This document shows, one piece after another, positions 1 to 6,357 of a stretch of DNA of 8,456 nucleotides; the stretch's first letter is position 1; every line of letters begins with the position of its first letter. The stretch is from contig JAEELK010000105.1 in NCBI GenBank assembly GCA_016282655.1, positions 1 to 8,456 on the forward strand. The letters are read 5' to 3'. A program made the translations under genes and the position numbers. This stretch comes from Bacillota bacterium (GTDB taxonomy: Bacteria; Bacillota; Clostridia; Peptostreptococcales; Anaerovoracaceae). The notes beneath the pieces are model-generated. The model searched no databases. It was not told the origin of the DNA and saw only the letters and a list, made by a program, of their open reading frames with translations.

Positions 1-10
1 AGGGAGCGTC

Positions 11-80
11 GAAGAACGCCGGTACTTAGCGATCGGCAAGCCGAAGGCGAAGCCGGAGCTTAGTATCCGCTGCGTTCTTC
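11..80. repeat. Imperfect 70-bp palindromic intergenic element
   Basis: The ends are perfect 9-bp inverted repeats: GAAGAACGC at 11-19 and GCGTTCTTC at 72-80. Inside them, TACTTAGC (23-30) pairs with GCTTAGTA (57-64) with one mismatch, and CGGC (34-37) pairs with GCCG (52-55) around a core made of short GCC/GGC and GAAGGCGAAG steps. The whole can fold into one long interrupted hairpin. It lies outside any credible gene. Its size and symmetry resemble REP- or MITE-like elements that are scattered in many bacterial genomes, but only one copy is visible here, so mobility or dispersal is an inference. It could also act as an mRNA 3'-end structure for the minus-strand operon. No T-run follows it on either strand, so it is not a typical intrinsic terminator. 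Confidence 0.55.
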
Positions 81-155
81 GCAGAGCGAGAGCGTCTCCC
101 GAACGAACCTGCCCGGCCCGTCTTTTTTATTTTCAATGATAGTTTACGCGCGGAT

Positions 156-314
156 GGATCCGAGCGCGATCCGCGCCGCGCCCCGAGCGCGGTAGGATCC
201 GCGGTCTTATGCGCCTCGGATAGATTCCAGCGCGATCCGCGCCGCGCCCCGAGCGCGGCAGGATCCGCGGTCTTATGCGCCTCGGATAGATTCCAGCGCG
301 ATCCGCGCCGCGCC
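156..314. repeat. 66-bp tandem repeat duplicating the end of the activase-fusion gene
   Basis: About 2.4 copies with a 66-bp (22-codon) period. The copy starting at 195 matches the copy starting at 261 over all 54 bp that both cover (195-248 against 261-314). A third, partial and more diverged copy lies at 156-194, where 163-192 is identical to 229-258. The gene-proximal copy is coding: it encodes the final residues GAARIALESIRGA and the TAA stop at 273-275. Reading on in the same frame past that stop gives the same tail and stop again, then a variant tail (GAARIALGSIRA, stop). Each unit also holds a small GC-rich inverted repeat (CGCGG and CCGCG around 6 nt). The near-identity of two copies points to a recent tandem duplication; the third copy is older or may be the ancestral gene end. 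Confidence 0.85.
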
Positions 315-1934
315 GATGGCGCCGCAGAGCTGCGCCTCGGGCGAGACGAAGATCTTCGTGCCCAGCTTTTCCTCCAGGGCCGCAACGACGCCCTGATTCA
401 GCGCCACGCCGCCCGTCATGATATAGCGCTCTTCCCCGCCGAGGCGCTTCACCAGAGCCGCGGTCTTGTTCGCCACGGAGCAGTTCAGCCCGTGCACGAT
501 GTCCGCCGGCGCCGTGTTGTCCGCGATCAGCGAGACCACCTCGGATTCCGCGAAGACGGTGCACATGCTGGAGATGTTCACCTGCTGCTTCCATTCCGCG
601 CCCAGCGCGCTCATCTCCGGCATGCTGAGCTCCAGCACGCGGGCCATCATCTCCAGGAAGCGGCCCGTGCCCGCGGCGCATTTGTCGTTCATCACGAAGT
701 TCAGCACGTTGCCGGCCTCGTCGATGCGGATCACCTTGGAGTCCTGGCCGCCGATGTCGATGATGGTCCTGGCCTCCGGGCAGAGGTGATGCGCGCCTCT
801 GGCGTGGCAGGTGATCTCCGTGACGGAGGCGTCTCCGTGCCCCACGTGGTCCCGGCCGTAGCCGGTGGTCACCACGATGCCGATCTCGCTTCGCTGCAGG
901 CCGGCTTTCTGCAGGGCGGCCTCCAGCGCTTTTTCCGCGCCGGAGGCGGCGCCCGCGCCGGTGGGCAGTACGGCGGCGCCGACGATCCGGCCGTCGCGGT
1001 CCAGGATGACGGCGTCCGTGCTGCTGGAGCCGCTGTCCACGCCCGCGACGTATTTGCTGTTCTGTTTTTCTGTCATGGCAGGCACCTGTTTCATCCCCAA
1101 GATCTCAGAAAACGCTTCGACCCGCGTGGCGAGCTGCCCGCGGCTCTGCGGCGTGCAGTCCGTCTCGATCTTCAGCAGCGGGACCTTGGCGCCGCCGCGC
1201 AGATCGCGGTATTGAAAGCTGTAGTAATCGCAGAATTTCACCGTGTGGCAGATGATCCCGAGCGCGCCGGGATCGCTTTCCTCCGCCCGGAACTGCATGC
1301 GCATGCAGGCGGGACGCTGCGTCAGGAGCGCCCTGGCGTACGCGGGGAGGAACTCGTCCGTTTCCGCCGGCGGCGGGGCCAGCAGGCGGTTCCCGGTGCA
1401 GGTGGCGTCCAGCACGGGCAGGGCGGAGCGCTCCTGGACGCTCTCGAGCAGGGCGGCGCCGCCGTGCGCGCCGGTGACCGCGATGTAGGGCGGCGCCGGA
1501 CGGGCTTCGGAGGCATGCCTTCGACCTTCCTCCCAGACGCGCGCCGCTTCCGCGGCGGAAAAGGCGGTCCCGCTGAGGCGGGCGAGCGCATCGGAGAGTC
1601 GCGCGAGCTCCCGCGCAAAGAGCTTCTGCTCCGCGGGGCCGTCCTTGTGGGGCAGGGCGAGCAGGAAGAGGAATTCCATGTTTCCCTGCCGCTCCAGCAC
1701 GTCGTAGATCCTGCGGCAGACGTCGCAGCAGTCCACCAGCAGCAGCCTGCGGATCCCTTTCGTCATCACTTCCTCGATGACGGCTTTTCCGTAACCGCAG
1801 AGGTTGGGATGCGCGCAGCTGTCCGCGCAGGGAAAGCTCACCGGCGTCGGGTCCAGGCGTTCGGCCGTAAGGCCGAAGCCGGCTAACAGCTCCACGGGCG
1901 TATATTTGCAGACGTAGAAGACCGGATCACGCAT
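273..1934 (-). CDS. 2-hydroxyacyl-CoA dehydratase subunit-like domain fused to dehydratase/reductase activase (BcrAD/BadFG-type ATPase)
   Basis: 553 residues in two parts. Residues 1 to about 280 look like a shortened 2-hydroxyacyl-CoA dehydratase D-component (HgdB/FldC type). They are cysteine-rich (C36, C40, C46, the run C69-C70-x2-C73, C178, C229, C235) and end with the typical IETDCTPQSRGQ segment at 256-267. Residues 293-553 are an activase of the ASKHA fold: GVDSGSSSTDA phosphate loop at 298-308, DIGGQDSK at 393-400, C419 in NDKCAAGTG and C458 in SSMCTVFAES (the usual ligands of the [4Fe-4S] cluster shared across the activase dimer), and TGGVALN at 507-513. In the family the activase hydrolyses ATP to push one low-potential electron onto the dehydratase. 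The start is supported by AGGAGGG seven bases upstream, and it overlaps the stop of the upstream gene by 8 nt, which suggests translational coupling. Activases are usually separate proteins of about 260 residues, so the fusion is unusual. The substrate is unknown; a double-cubane or other ATP-dependent reductase role is also possible. Confidence 0.85.
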   Translation of the reverse strand: MRDPVFYVCKYTPVELLAGFGLTAERLDPTPVSFPCADSCAHPNLCGYGKAVIEEVMTKGIRRLLLVDCCDVCRRIYDVLERQGNMEFLFLLALPHKDGPAEQKLFARELARLSDALARLSGTAFSAAEAARVWEEGRRHASEARPAPPYIAVTGAHGGAALLESVQERSALPVLDATCTGNRLLAPPPAETDEFLPAYARALLTQRPACMRMQFRAEESDPGALGIICHTVKFCDYYSFQYRDLRGGAKVPLLKIETDCTPQSRGQLATRVEAFSEILGMKQVPAMTEKQNSKYVAGVDSGSSSTDAVILDRDGRIVGAAVLPTGAGAASGAEKALEAALQKAGLQRSEIGIVVTTGYGRDHVGHGDASVTEITCHARGAHHLCPEARTIIDIGGQDSKVIRIDEAGNVLNFVMNDKCAAGTGRFLEMMARVLELSMPEMSALGAEWKQQVNISSMCTVFAESEVVSLIADNTAPADIVHGLNCSVANKTAALVKRLGGEERYIMTGGVALNQGVVAALEEKLGTKIFVSPEAQLCGAIGAARIALESIRGA

Positions 1935-3198
1935 GGCGTTTCCCTCCTATCATTTCCAGGAAGGCGGAAAGGCGCGTGGCGGTCTGTCCGTCCGAGGCGT
2001 TGCGGCGGTCGCAGCCGTCGCCGTTGAGGATCAGCGTGGGGAAACCTTCGCGTTCCAGCGCTTCTTTGAAGAGGGCGGAAAGGCCCATCGTCTGTTTGCA
2101 GCCCCAGTGGCAGAAGCAGACGACGCCGTCCACGCGAAGCTCCTTCGCCAGGGCGAGGGCGGCTTTCACGCGCGCGCCGCCGCCGTTCCAGGGACTGCAG
2201 AGCAAGCGCCGCGCCATGCTCTCGTAGGGGCGCTCCGGATCCACGTCCGTCAGGCTCTCCGTGCACATGTCGCAGCTGACGACCTGGCAGTCCTCGCGGA
2301 GATCGAAGAGCGTCCGGACGGGGGTCTGCCAGAGCGGCATGGTGTGCAGCCAAAGGAAGCGAAGCCCCTTCGCGGGCGGGGCGTTTTTCAGATCGCGCAG
2401 GAGCATCTCCGCGTAGCGCTCGGATTCGGGGGAGCCGAGGGCGTTGTGCGCGAGATAGACCTCGTACATCTCGGAGGTGAGATCGCCGGGAAGGGAATGG
2501 CTCTTCTTCTCCAGCAGGCAGGCGCGCAGCAGCTCCACCGTGCGCTTGGAACGCAGCATGGCGCCGCGCAGGCGCTCTTCGTCGAGCGGTCTGTGCAGCT
2601 GCTCCTCCAGAAATCTGCCCAGCTCCCGAAACTCGTCCGCCACGTAGCGCAGATCCTCTTCGCTCTGCGTCGGCGGGACGTCGACGTAGAACTGCGGCAG
2701 ACCGTAATGCGAGGCCAGAGCCCGGAAGCTCAGGTTGTTGGCGTCGCAGAGCAGGGAGGTGTTGACGATCATGGCGGGCCGCGGCATCACGCCAAGATAG
2801 GCGCTGCCCAGCAGGATCTTATGATAGGAGCAATAGGTCTCCGCGATGCCCGCGCTCTCCGCGGCGTCCGCGAAGGCGTTCTCGGCCTTGCAGCCGTTGA
2901 GGAAGGCGGCGAAGAGCTCGGCGCACATGGGCACGACGTCCATGGCCGCGAGCAGTTCGCAGGGAAGGAGGATGCTGACCAGGGCGGCCCGCTCCGGCTG
3001 TTTCAGCGTGCGGCAGACGGCCCGGTTGAGGCAGACCGCGCTGTAGCGCCGCGAGGCGGGAAGTCGCCTGTCCGGCAGAAAACGCAGCTTGAGCCGGAAG
3101 GCGGAGAGGCCTGTATGCAGCAGTCTGCGGCTTGCCGCGGGGCGCTTCGGCGCGAGGCGGCCGATCTCTTTTCCGAAGGTCTGTATGATGTCTGACAT
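1927..3198 (-). CDS. 2-hydroxyacyl-CoA dehydratase / benzoyl-CoA reductase subunit family protein
   Basis: 423 residues from the ATG at 3198; an in-frame TTG 27 nt upstream is less likely because only the ATG has a purine-rich AAAGAG before it. The protein resembles the HgdA/HgdB, FldB/FldC and BcrB/BcrC family. It has an LPCELLAAMDVVPM segment at 78-91 (equivalent to the family P-x-E-x-x-x-A stretch), then C123 in ETYCSYHK, C151 in LLCDANN, and CFCHWGCKQ at 361-369. C123, C151 and C367 sit where family members bind their [4Fe-4S] cluster. In this family two related subunits form the dehydratase, reduced by an activase. Here the natural partner is the next gene, whose N-terminal half is a second subunit-like domain. 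It lies 93 bp after serA with no clear promoter, so it is probably read from the serC promoter. Substrate not assignable. Confidence 0.8.
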   Translation of the reverse strand: MSDIIQTFGKEIGRLAPKRPAASRRLLHTGLSAFRLKLRFLPDRRLPASRRYSAVCLNRAVCRTLKQPERAALVSILLPCELLAAMDVVPMCAELFAAFLNGCKAENAFADAAESAGIAETYCSYHKILLGSAYLGVMPRPAMIVNTSLLCDANNLSFRALASHYGLPQFYVDVPPTQSEEDLRYVADEFRELGRFLEEQLHRPLDEERLRGAMLRSKRTVELLRACLLEKKSHSLPGDLTSEMYEVYLAHNALGSPESERYAEMLLRDLKNAPPAKGLRFLWLHTMPLWQTPVRTLFDLREDCQVVSCDMCTESLTDVDPERPYESMARRLLCSPWNGGGARVKAALALAKELRVDGVVCFCHWGCKQTMGLSALFKEALEREGFPTLILNGDGCDRRNASDGQTATRLSAFLEMIGGKRHA

Positions 3199-3231
3199 GT
3201 TTGCTCTTTTCGGAAGTCTTTGCAATAGAAC

Positions 3232-3264
3232 GGGGAGACAGCCTCCGGCGGAAGCCGTCTCCCC
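3232..3264 (-). other. Strong hairpin between serA and the dehydratase-subunit gene
   Basis: GGGGAGAC (3232-3239) and GTCTCCCC (3257-3264) pair perfectly. The interior continues the stem for about seven more pairs, two of them G-U, to a GCC loop, giving about 15 bp in all. It begins 27 nt after the serA stop codon. On the minus strand it is followed by GTTCTATTGC, which has no U-run, so it does not fit a standard intrinsic terminator. It could be a leaky terminator, an RNase-processing site or a stabiliser of the serCA transcript end that lowers expression of the downstream Fe-S genes. The role is inferred. Confidence 0.5.
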
Positions 3265-3291
3265 AGCGCGTTTCTTCGGGTCGGAAGGATC

Positions 3292-4458
3292 TTATCTGCT
3301 GATCAGGCGGACGGAGATGATGCCGTCCACGTTCAGCGCCGCGCGCAGCGCCGCTTCGTCCACCGCGCTGTCCACGTCCACCAGCGTGCAGGCGTAGTTG
3401 CCGCGGCTGCGGTTGTTCAGGTTGCCGATGTTGATGTTCTGCTCCGCCAGGATGCCGGTGATCTTGCCCAGCATGGAGGGGACGTTCTTGTTCAGCACGA
3501 CGATGCGGAGACCGCTCTGCAGGGGTCCGAGGCTGCAGGCCGGGAAGTTCACGGAGTTCGTGATGTTGCCGTTCTCGATGTAGTCCATGAGTTCCTGCAC
3601 GGCCATGACGGCGCAGTTCTCCTCGGCCTCCTCGGTGGAGGCGCCCAGATGGGGCGTGAGGAAGACGCCGGGCTTTCCGGCCACCTTGGTGTTGGCGAAG
3701 TCGGTGTAGTACGCGCGGACGGTGCCTTTTTCGATGGCGGCCAGCAGGGCGTCCTCATCCACCAGCTTGTCTCTGGAATAGTTCAGGAAGGCCACGCCGG
3801 GCTTCATCTGCGCGAAGCAGTCGGCGTTGATCATGCCGTTGGTGCTGTCCATGGCGGGCACGTGGATGCTCAGATAATCGCAGTAGGGCAGCATCTTCTC
3901 CAGGGAATCCACCACGGAGACCGTGCGGCTCAGCATATGAGCGGCGTGGACGGAGAGATAGGGGTCGTAGCCGATGACCGTCATGCCCAGCTCTTCGCAG
4001 GCGTTGGCGACGAGGTTGCCGATGGCGCCCAGGCCGATGACGCCCAGCGTCTTGCCGGCGAGCTCGTGTCCGGCGAACTGCCCCTTGCCCTTTTCCACGG
4101 CTTTCGCGATGCCGTCTTCCACGGGCAGCGCTCTGGCCCAGTCCATGGCGGCGGGCAGGTTTCTCGCGGCCATGAGGAGCGCGCCCAGCACCAGCTCTTT
4201 GACGGCGTTGGCGTTGGCGCCAGGGGTGTTGAAGACCACGATGCCTTCCGCGGCGCAGCGGTCCACGGGGATGTTGTTGACGCCGGCGCCGGCTCTGGCG
4301 ATGCAGAGCAGATCCTTGGAGAACTCCATCTCCTTGATGTCCGTGCTGCGCAGCAGGATGCCGTTGGCCTCTGCCGCGTCCTCTACGATCTGATAGTTCT
4401 CATTCAGGTGCGCAAGCCCTTTGGGGCTGATCTTGTTGAGCGTTGCAACTTTATACAT
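3292..4458 (-). CDS. serA: D-3-phosphoglycerate dehydrogenase (short form with C-terminal ACT domain)
   Basis: 388 residues. Oxidises 3-phosphoglycerate to 3-phosphohydroxypyruvate with NAD, the first step of serine synthesis, in the cytoplasm. N-terminal substrate region with ARAGAGVNNI at 54-63; Rossmann fold with GLGAIG at 142-147 and an acidic D165 at the end of the following strand, fitting NAD rather than NADP; catalytic R229 in NYSRDKLV and H270 in TPHLGAST. Residues from about 318 to 388 form an ACT domain, which in this family often binds serine as a feedback inhibitor. The position that usually carries the catalytic Glu is TDFAN (251-255), so D253 or another residue may stand in; I recall this variant from other anaerobe SerA proteins. 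The ATG overlaps the serC TAA (TAATG), and its GGAG ribosome site lies within the end of serC, so the two are coupled. 2-Oxoglutarate reduction is a known side activity of the family. Confidence 0.95.
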   Translation of the reverse strand: MYKVATLNKISPKGLAHLNENYQIVEDAAEANGILLRSTDIKEMEFSKDLLCIARAGAGVNNIPVDRCAAEGIVVFNTPGANANAVKELVLGALLMAARNLPAAMDWARALPVEDGIAKAVEKGKGQFAGHELAGKTLGVIGLGAIGNLVANACEELGMTVIGYDPYLSVHAAHMLSRTVSVVDSLEKMLPYCDYLSIHVPAMDSTNGMINADCFAQMKPGVAFLNYSRDKLVDEDALLAAIEKGTVRAYYTDFANTKVAGKPGVFLTPHLGASTEEAEENCAVMAVQELMDYIENGNITNSVNFPACSLGPLQSGLRIVVLNKNVPSMLGKITGILAEQNINIGNLNNRSRGNYACTLVDVDSAVDEAALRAALNVDGIISVRLISR

Positions 4459-5549
4459 TAGAGGTTCTCCTTTTCAAACTGTTCCATGAATGCGATGAGT
4501 TTCTCCACGCCGGCCTTGGGCATGGCGTTGTAGATGCTGGCGCGCATGCCGCCGACGGAGCGGTGTCCGCCCAGATTGACCAGGCCGGCCGCCTTGGCGT
4601 CCGCCACGAACTTCTTGTCCAGGTCGCCGTTGCCGGTGACGAAGACCACGTTCATGAGGGAGCGGTCTTTCTCCGCCACGGGGCAGCGGAAGAGCTTGCT
4701 CTCGTCGATGGCCTTGTAGAGCATGGCGGCCTTTTCCTTGTTGCGGGCTTCCATGGCGGGGACGCCGCCGTTGGCCTTGAGCCACTGGAAGGTGAGCCCG
4801 GCCACGTAGATCGCGAAGCAGGGCGGGGTGTTATACAGGGAATTCGCGTCCGCGTGCGTCTTGTAGTTCAGCATGGTGGGGCAGCTCTCCGGAGCGAAGC
4901 CGATGAGGTCTTCCCGCATGATGACGATGGTGACGCCGGCGGGGCCGATGTTCTTCTGCGCGCCCGCGAAGATGAGGCCGAACTTGCTCACGTCCACCTG
5001 CTCGGAGAGGATGCAGGAGCTCATGTCGGAGACCAGGGGAACGTCGCCGGTCTCGGGCAGCCAGGTGTAGCGGCTGCCGTAGATGGTGTTGTTCTGGCAG
5101 ATATAGAAGTAGTCGGCGTCCTTGGTGTAGGTGGCCGGATCGGGGACGGGGATGTGGTCGAAGACCGTGTCCTCGGAGGAGGCCAGCACGTTCACGGTGC
5201 CGAAGCGCTTGGCTTCGGCGGCGGCCTTCTTGGCCCAGGCGCCGGAGACGATGTAGTCGGCTTTCATGGACTTGCGGAAGAGGTTCAGGGGGACCATGGC
5301 GAACTGCGTGGAGCCGCCGCCCTGCAGGAACATGACCTTGTAGTTCGCGGGGATGTTCATCAGCTCGCGCAGATCCGCCTCCGCAGTCTCGATGATGGAG
5401 GCGAAGTCTTTAGATCGGTGACTCATCTCCATGACGGACATGCCGCAGCCCTTGTAGTTGACCATGTCTTTGGCTGCTTCTTCCATGACTTCCAGCGGGA
5501 GCATGGAGGGGCCGGCAGAGAAATTGTACACGCGTTCTTTGTTACTCAT
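4458..5549 (-). CDS. serC: Phosphoserine aminotransferase
   Basis: 363 residues, the normal family length. A PLP enzyme that converts 3-phosphohydroxypyruvate and glutamate to phosphoserine and 2-oxoglutarate. Visible signature elements: NFSAGPSMLP at 9-18, EMSHRSKDF at 41-49, GGGSTQFA at 77-84, W105 in the stretch that stacks on PLP, D175 in VSDMSS, the Schiff-base lysine K199 in AGAQKNIGPAG, YNTPPCFAIY at 239-248 and GGHRSVGGMRASIYN at 327-341. The frame is open further upstream, but the ATG at 5549 is chosen because GGAGGT lies six bases before it and the family begins with this NFSAGP region. First gene of the apparent serC-serA-dehydratase operon, behind a good promoter. No serB phosphatase is present in the window. 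Confidence 0.96.
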   Translation of the reverse strand: MSNKERVYNFSAGPSMLPLEVMEEAAKDMVNYKGCGMSVMEMSHRSKDFASIIETAEADLRELMNIPANYKVMFLQGGGSTQFAMVPLNLFRKSMKADYIVSGAWAKKAAAEAKRFGTVNVLASSEDTVFDHIPVPDPATYTKDADYFYICQNNTIYGSRYTWLPETGDVPLVSDMSSCILSEQVDVSKFGLIFAGAQKNIGPAGVTIVIMREDLIGFAPESCPTMLNYKTHADANSLYNTPPCFAIYVAGLTFQWLKANGGVPAMEARNKEKAAMLYKAIDESKLFRCPVAEKDRSLMNVVFVTGNGDLDKKFVADAKAAGLVNLGGHRSVGGMRASIYNAMPKAGVEKLIAFMEQFEKENL

Positions 5550-5568
5550 TGTTCTACCTCCATCGTGT

Positions 5569-5591
5569 CCGTGCCCCGAGGCGGGACACGG
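5569..5591 (-). promoter_or_regulatory. Hairpin in the serC leader
   Basis: On the minus strand CCGTGTCCCG (5591-5582) can pair with CGGGGCACGG (5578-5569), ten pairs with one G-U, around a three-base loop. It lies within the predicted leader of about 55 nt, between the promoter and the GGAGGT ribosome site at 5561-5556. No U-run follows, so it is not a terminator. It may stabilise the 5' end or influence ribosome access. No match to a known riboswitch or T-box is apparent. Confidence 0.45.
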
Positions 5592-5612
5592 TCTAAAATA
5601 TAATGTCCAACC

Positions 5613-5640
5613 ATTATAGCACTTCTGCATAAAAATGCAA
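5613..5640 (-). promoter_or_regulatory. SigA-type promoter of serC
   Basis: On the minus strand: TTGCAT as -35 (5640-5635), a 16-bp spacer, and a perfect TATAAT as -10 (5618-5613) with an extended-10 TG one base before it. The start of transcription would fall near 5606, giving a leader of about 55 nt. A short inverted repeat, TGCAT-AAAA-ATGCA (5626-5639), overlaps the -35 and spacer and could be an operator, though it may be a chance AT-rich symmetry. Confidence 0.8.
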
Positions 5641-5643
5641 ACG

Positions 5644-5670
5644 AAAGCTGCCCGCAAAACAGGCAGCTTT
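5644..5670 (-). terminator. Intrinsic terminator after the aldolase-family gene
   Basis: A perfect 9-bp stem: AAAGCTGCC (5644-5652) and GGCAGCTTT (5662-5670) around a 9-nt loop. It starts 20 nt past the stop codon of the aldolase-family gene. On the minus strand the stem runs into TTTCGTTTGCATTTTT. On the plus strand it is followed by TTGTATTATCTTT, so it may work in both directions. It directly abuts the serC promoter and insulates the serC operon from the aldolase transcript. Confidence 0.85.
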
Positions 5671-5690
5671 TGTATTATCTTTCGGTTTTT

Positions 5691-6332
5691 CTATTTATCC
5701 TGTCCGTAGTGCTTCGTGACGAAGTCGTGCAGGAAGGCCACCTTGTCCGGGGGGAGCGCTTCCGGCGTTCCGATGCAGCGGGCCATATAATAGAGCTGCG
5801 CCGTCATCTCCAGCACCGTGCAGACCTTGAAGGCCGCGTCCATGTCCGCGCCCACGCAGACCGCGCCGTGCCTTGCCATCAGGCAGGCGGCGCCGTCGCC
5901 CAGCGCCGCGGCGACGTTCTTCGCGAGCGCTTCGGAGCCGGGCAGCGCGTATTCGCTCACGCGCACGGGACCGCCAAAGACCTGCGCCGCCTCGTCGATG
6001 CAGGGCGGGATCTCCTCGCCCAGCAGGCCGAAGACCTGCGAATAGAGCGGATGGGTATGGAGGACTGCGTTGACGTCCGGGCGCTGCTTCAGGATGCCCA
6101 GATGCATGCCCCATTCGATGGTGGGCTTGCGCGCTCCCTCCACCCGCGCGCCGTCCGGGGTCATGACGACGACGTCGTCCTCGGTGATGCTGTCGTAGGG
6201 CATGCCGGAGGGGGTCAGATAGACGAGACCGGTCTCGGGATCCCGGACGCTGATGTTGCCCCAGGTCTCCACGGTGAGGCCGGAGCGGAGCATGCGCTTG
6301 CCGCTCTCGATGAGAAGGGTCTTATGATCCAT
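5691..6332 (-). CDS. Class II aldolase/adducin family protein (FucA/AraD-like)
   Basis: 213 residues from the ATG at 6332, chosen because AAGGAGG lies six bases upstream and because the predicted promoter -10 overlaps the more upstream in-frame start at 6359. A zinc-dependent fold that cleaves or epimerises sugar phosphates: GNIS at 25-28, TPSGMP at 40-45, catalytic E73 in TIEWGMH, metal ligands H92 and H94 in HTHPLYS, and H155 in ARHGAVCVG. These positions coincide with the zinc site of L-fuculose-phosphate aldolase, and the length is the same. The region around 108-135 (PPCIDEAAQVFGG, then YALPGSE) is that of the broad family and lacks features that would fix the substrate, so fuculose, rhamnulose, ribulose phosphate or methylthioribulose-type substrates all remain open. 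It is a single-gene unit with its own promoter and terminator. Confidence 0.88.
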   Translation of the reverse strand: MDHKTLLIESGKRMLRSGLTVETWGNISVRDPETGLVYLTPSGMPYDSITEDDVVVMTPDGARVEGARKPTIEWGMHLGILKQRPDVNAVLHTHPLYSQVFGLLGEEIPPCIDEAAQVFGGPVRVSEYALPGSEALAKNVAAALGDGAACLMARHGAVCVGADMDAAFKVCTVLEMTAQLYYMARCIGTPEALPPDKVAFLHDFVTKHYGQDK

Positions 6333-6357
6333 AGAAGCCTCCTTGCTGATCGCTTCC

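Noticed and set aside
105..135. Plus-strand intrinsic terminator at the GC-rich run followed by TTTTTTATTTT
   Set aside because: There is a T-run, but no convincing inverted repeat lies directly before it.
156..314. CRISPR-like array
   Set aside because: The units are directly adjacent with no unique spacers, and one unit is coding sequence.
26..385. Minus-strand open frame reading through the repeats with a 22-residue repeated peptide
   Set aside because: The peptide repeat is only the 66-bp DNA repeat read in another frame. The product is almost all Arg/Ser/Ala and overlaps the end of a real gene.
492..1886. Long plus-strand open frame opposite the activase fusion (464 codons)
   Set aside because: GC-rich codon usage on the minus strand keeps the opposite frame open. 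Its translation is rich in His, Arg, Ala and Gly with no family motifs, while the minus strand encodes clear ones.
1933..3195. Long plus-strand open frame opposite the dehydratase subunit (420 codons)
   Set aside because: Low-complexity product without motifs, no ribosome site, fully opposite a recognisable gene.
4443..5603. Long plus-strand open frame opposite serC
   Set aside because: Antisense shadow of serC; His/Val/Gly/Asp-rich with no domain signature.
5550..5657. N-terminal extension of serC by 36 residues
   Set aside because: It would begin inside the terminator/promoter region and has no ribosome site; the ATG at 5549 has GGAGGT and matches the family start.
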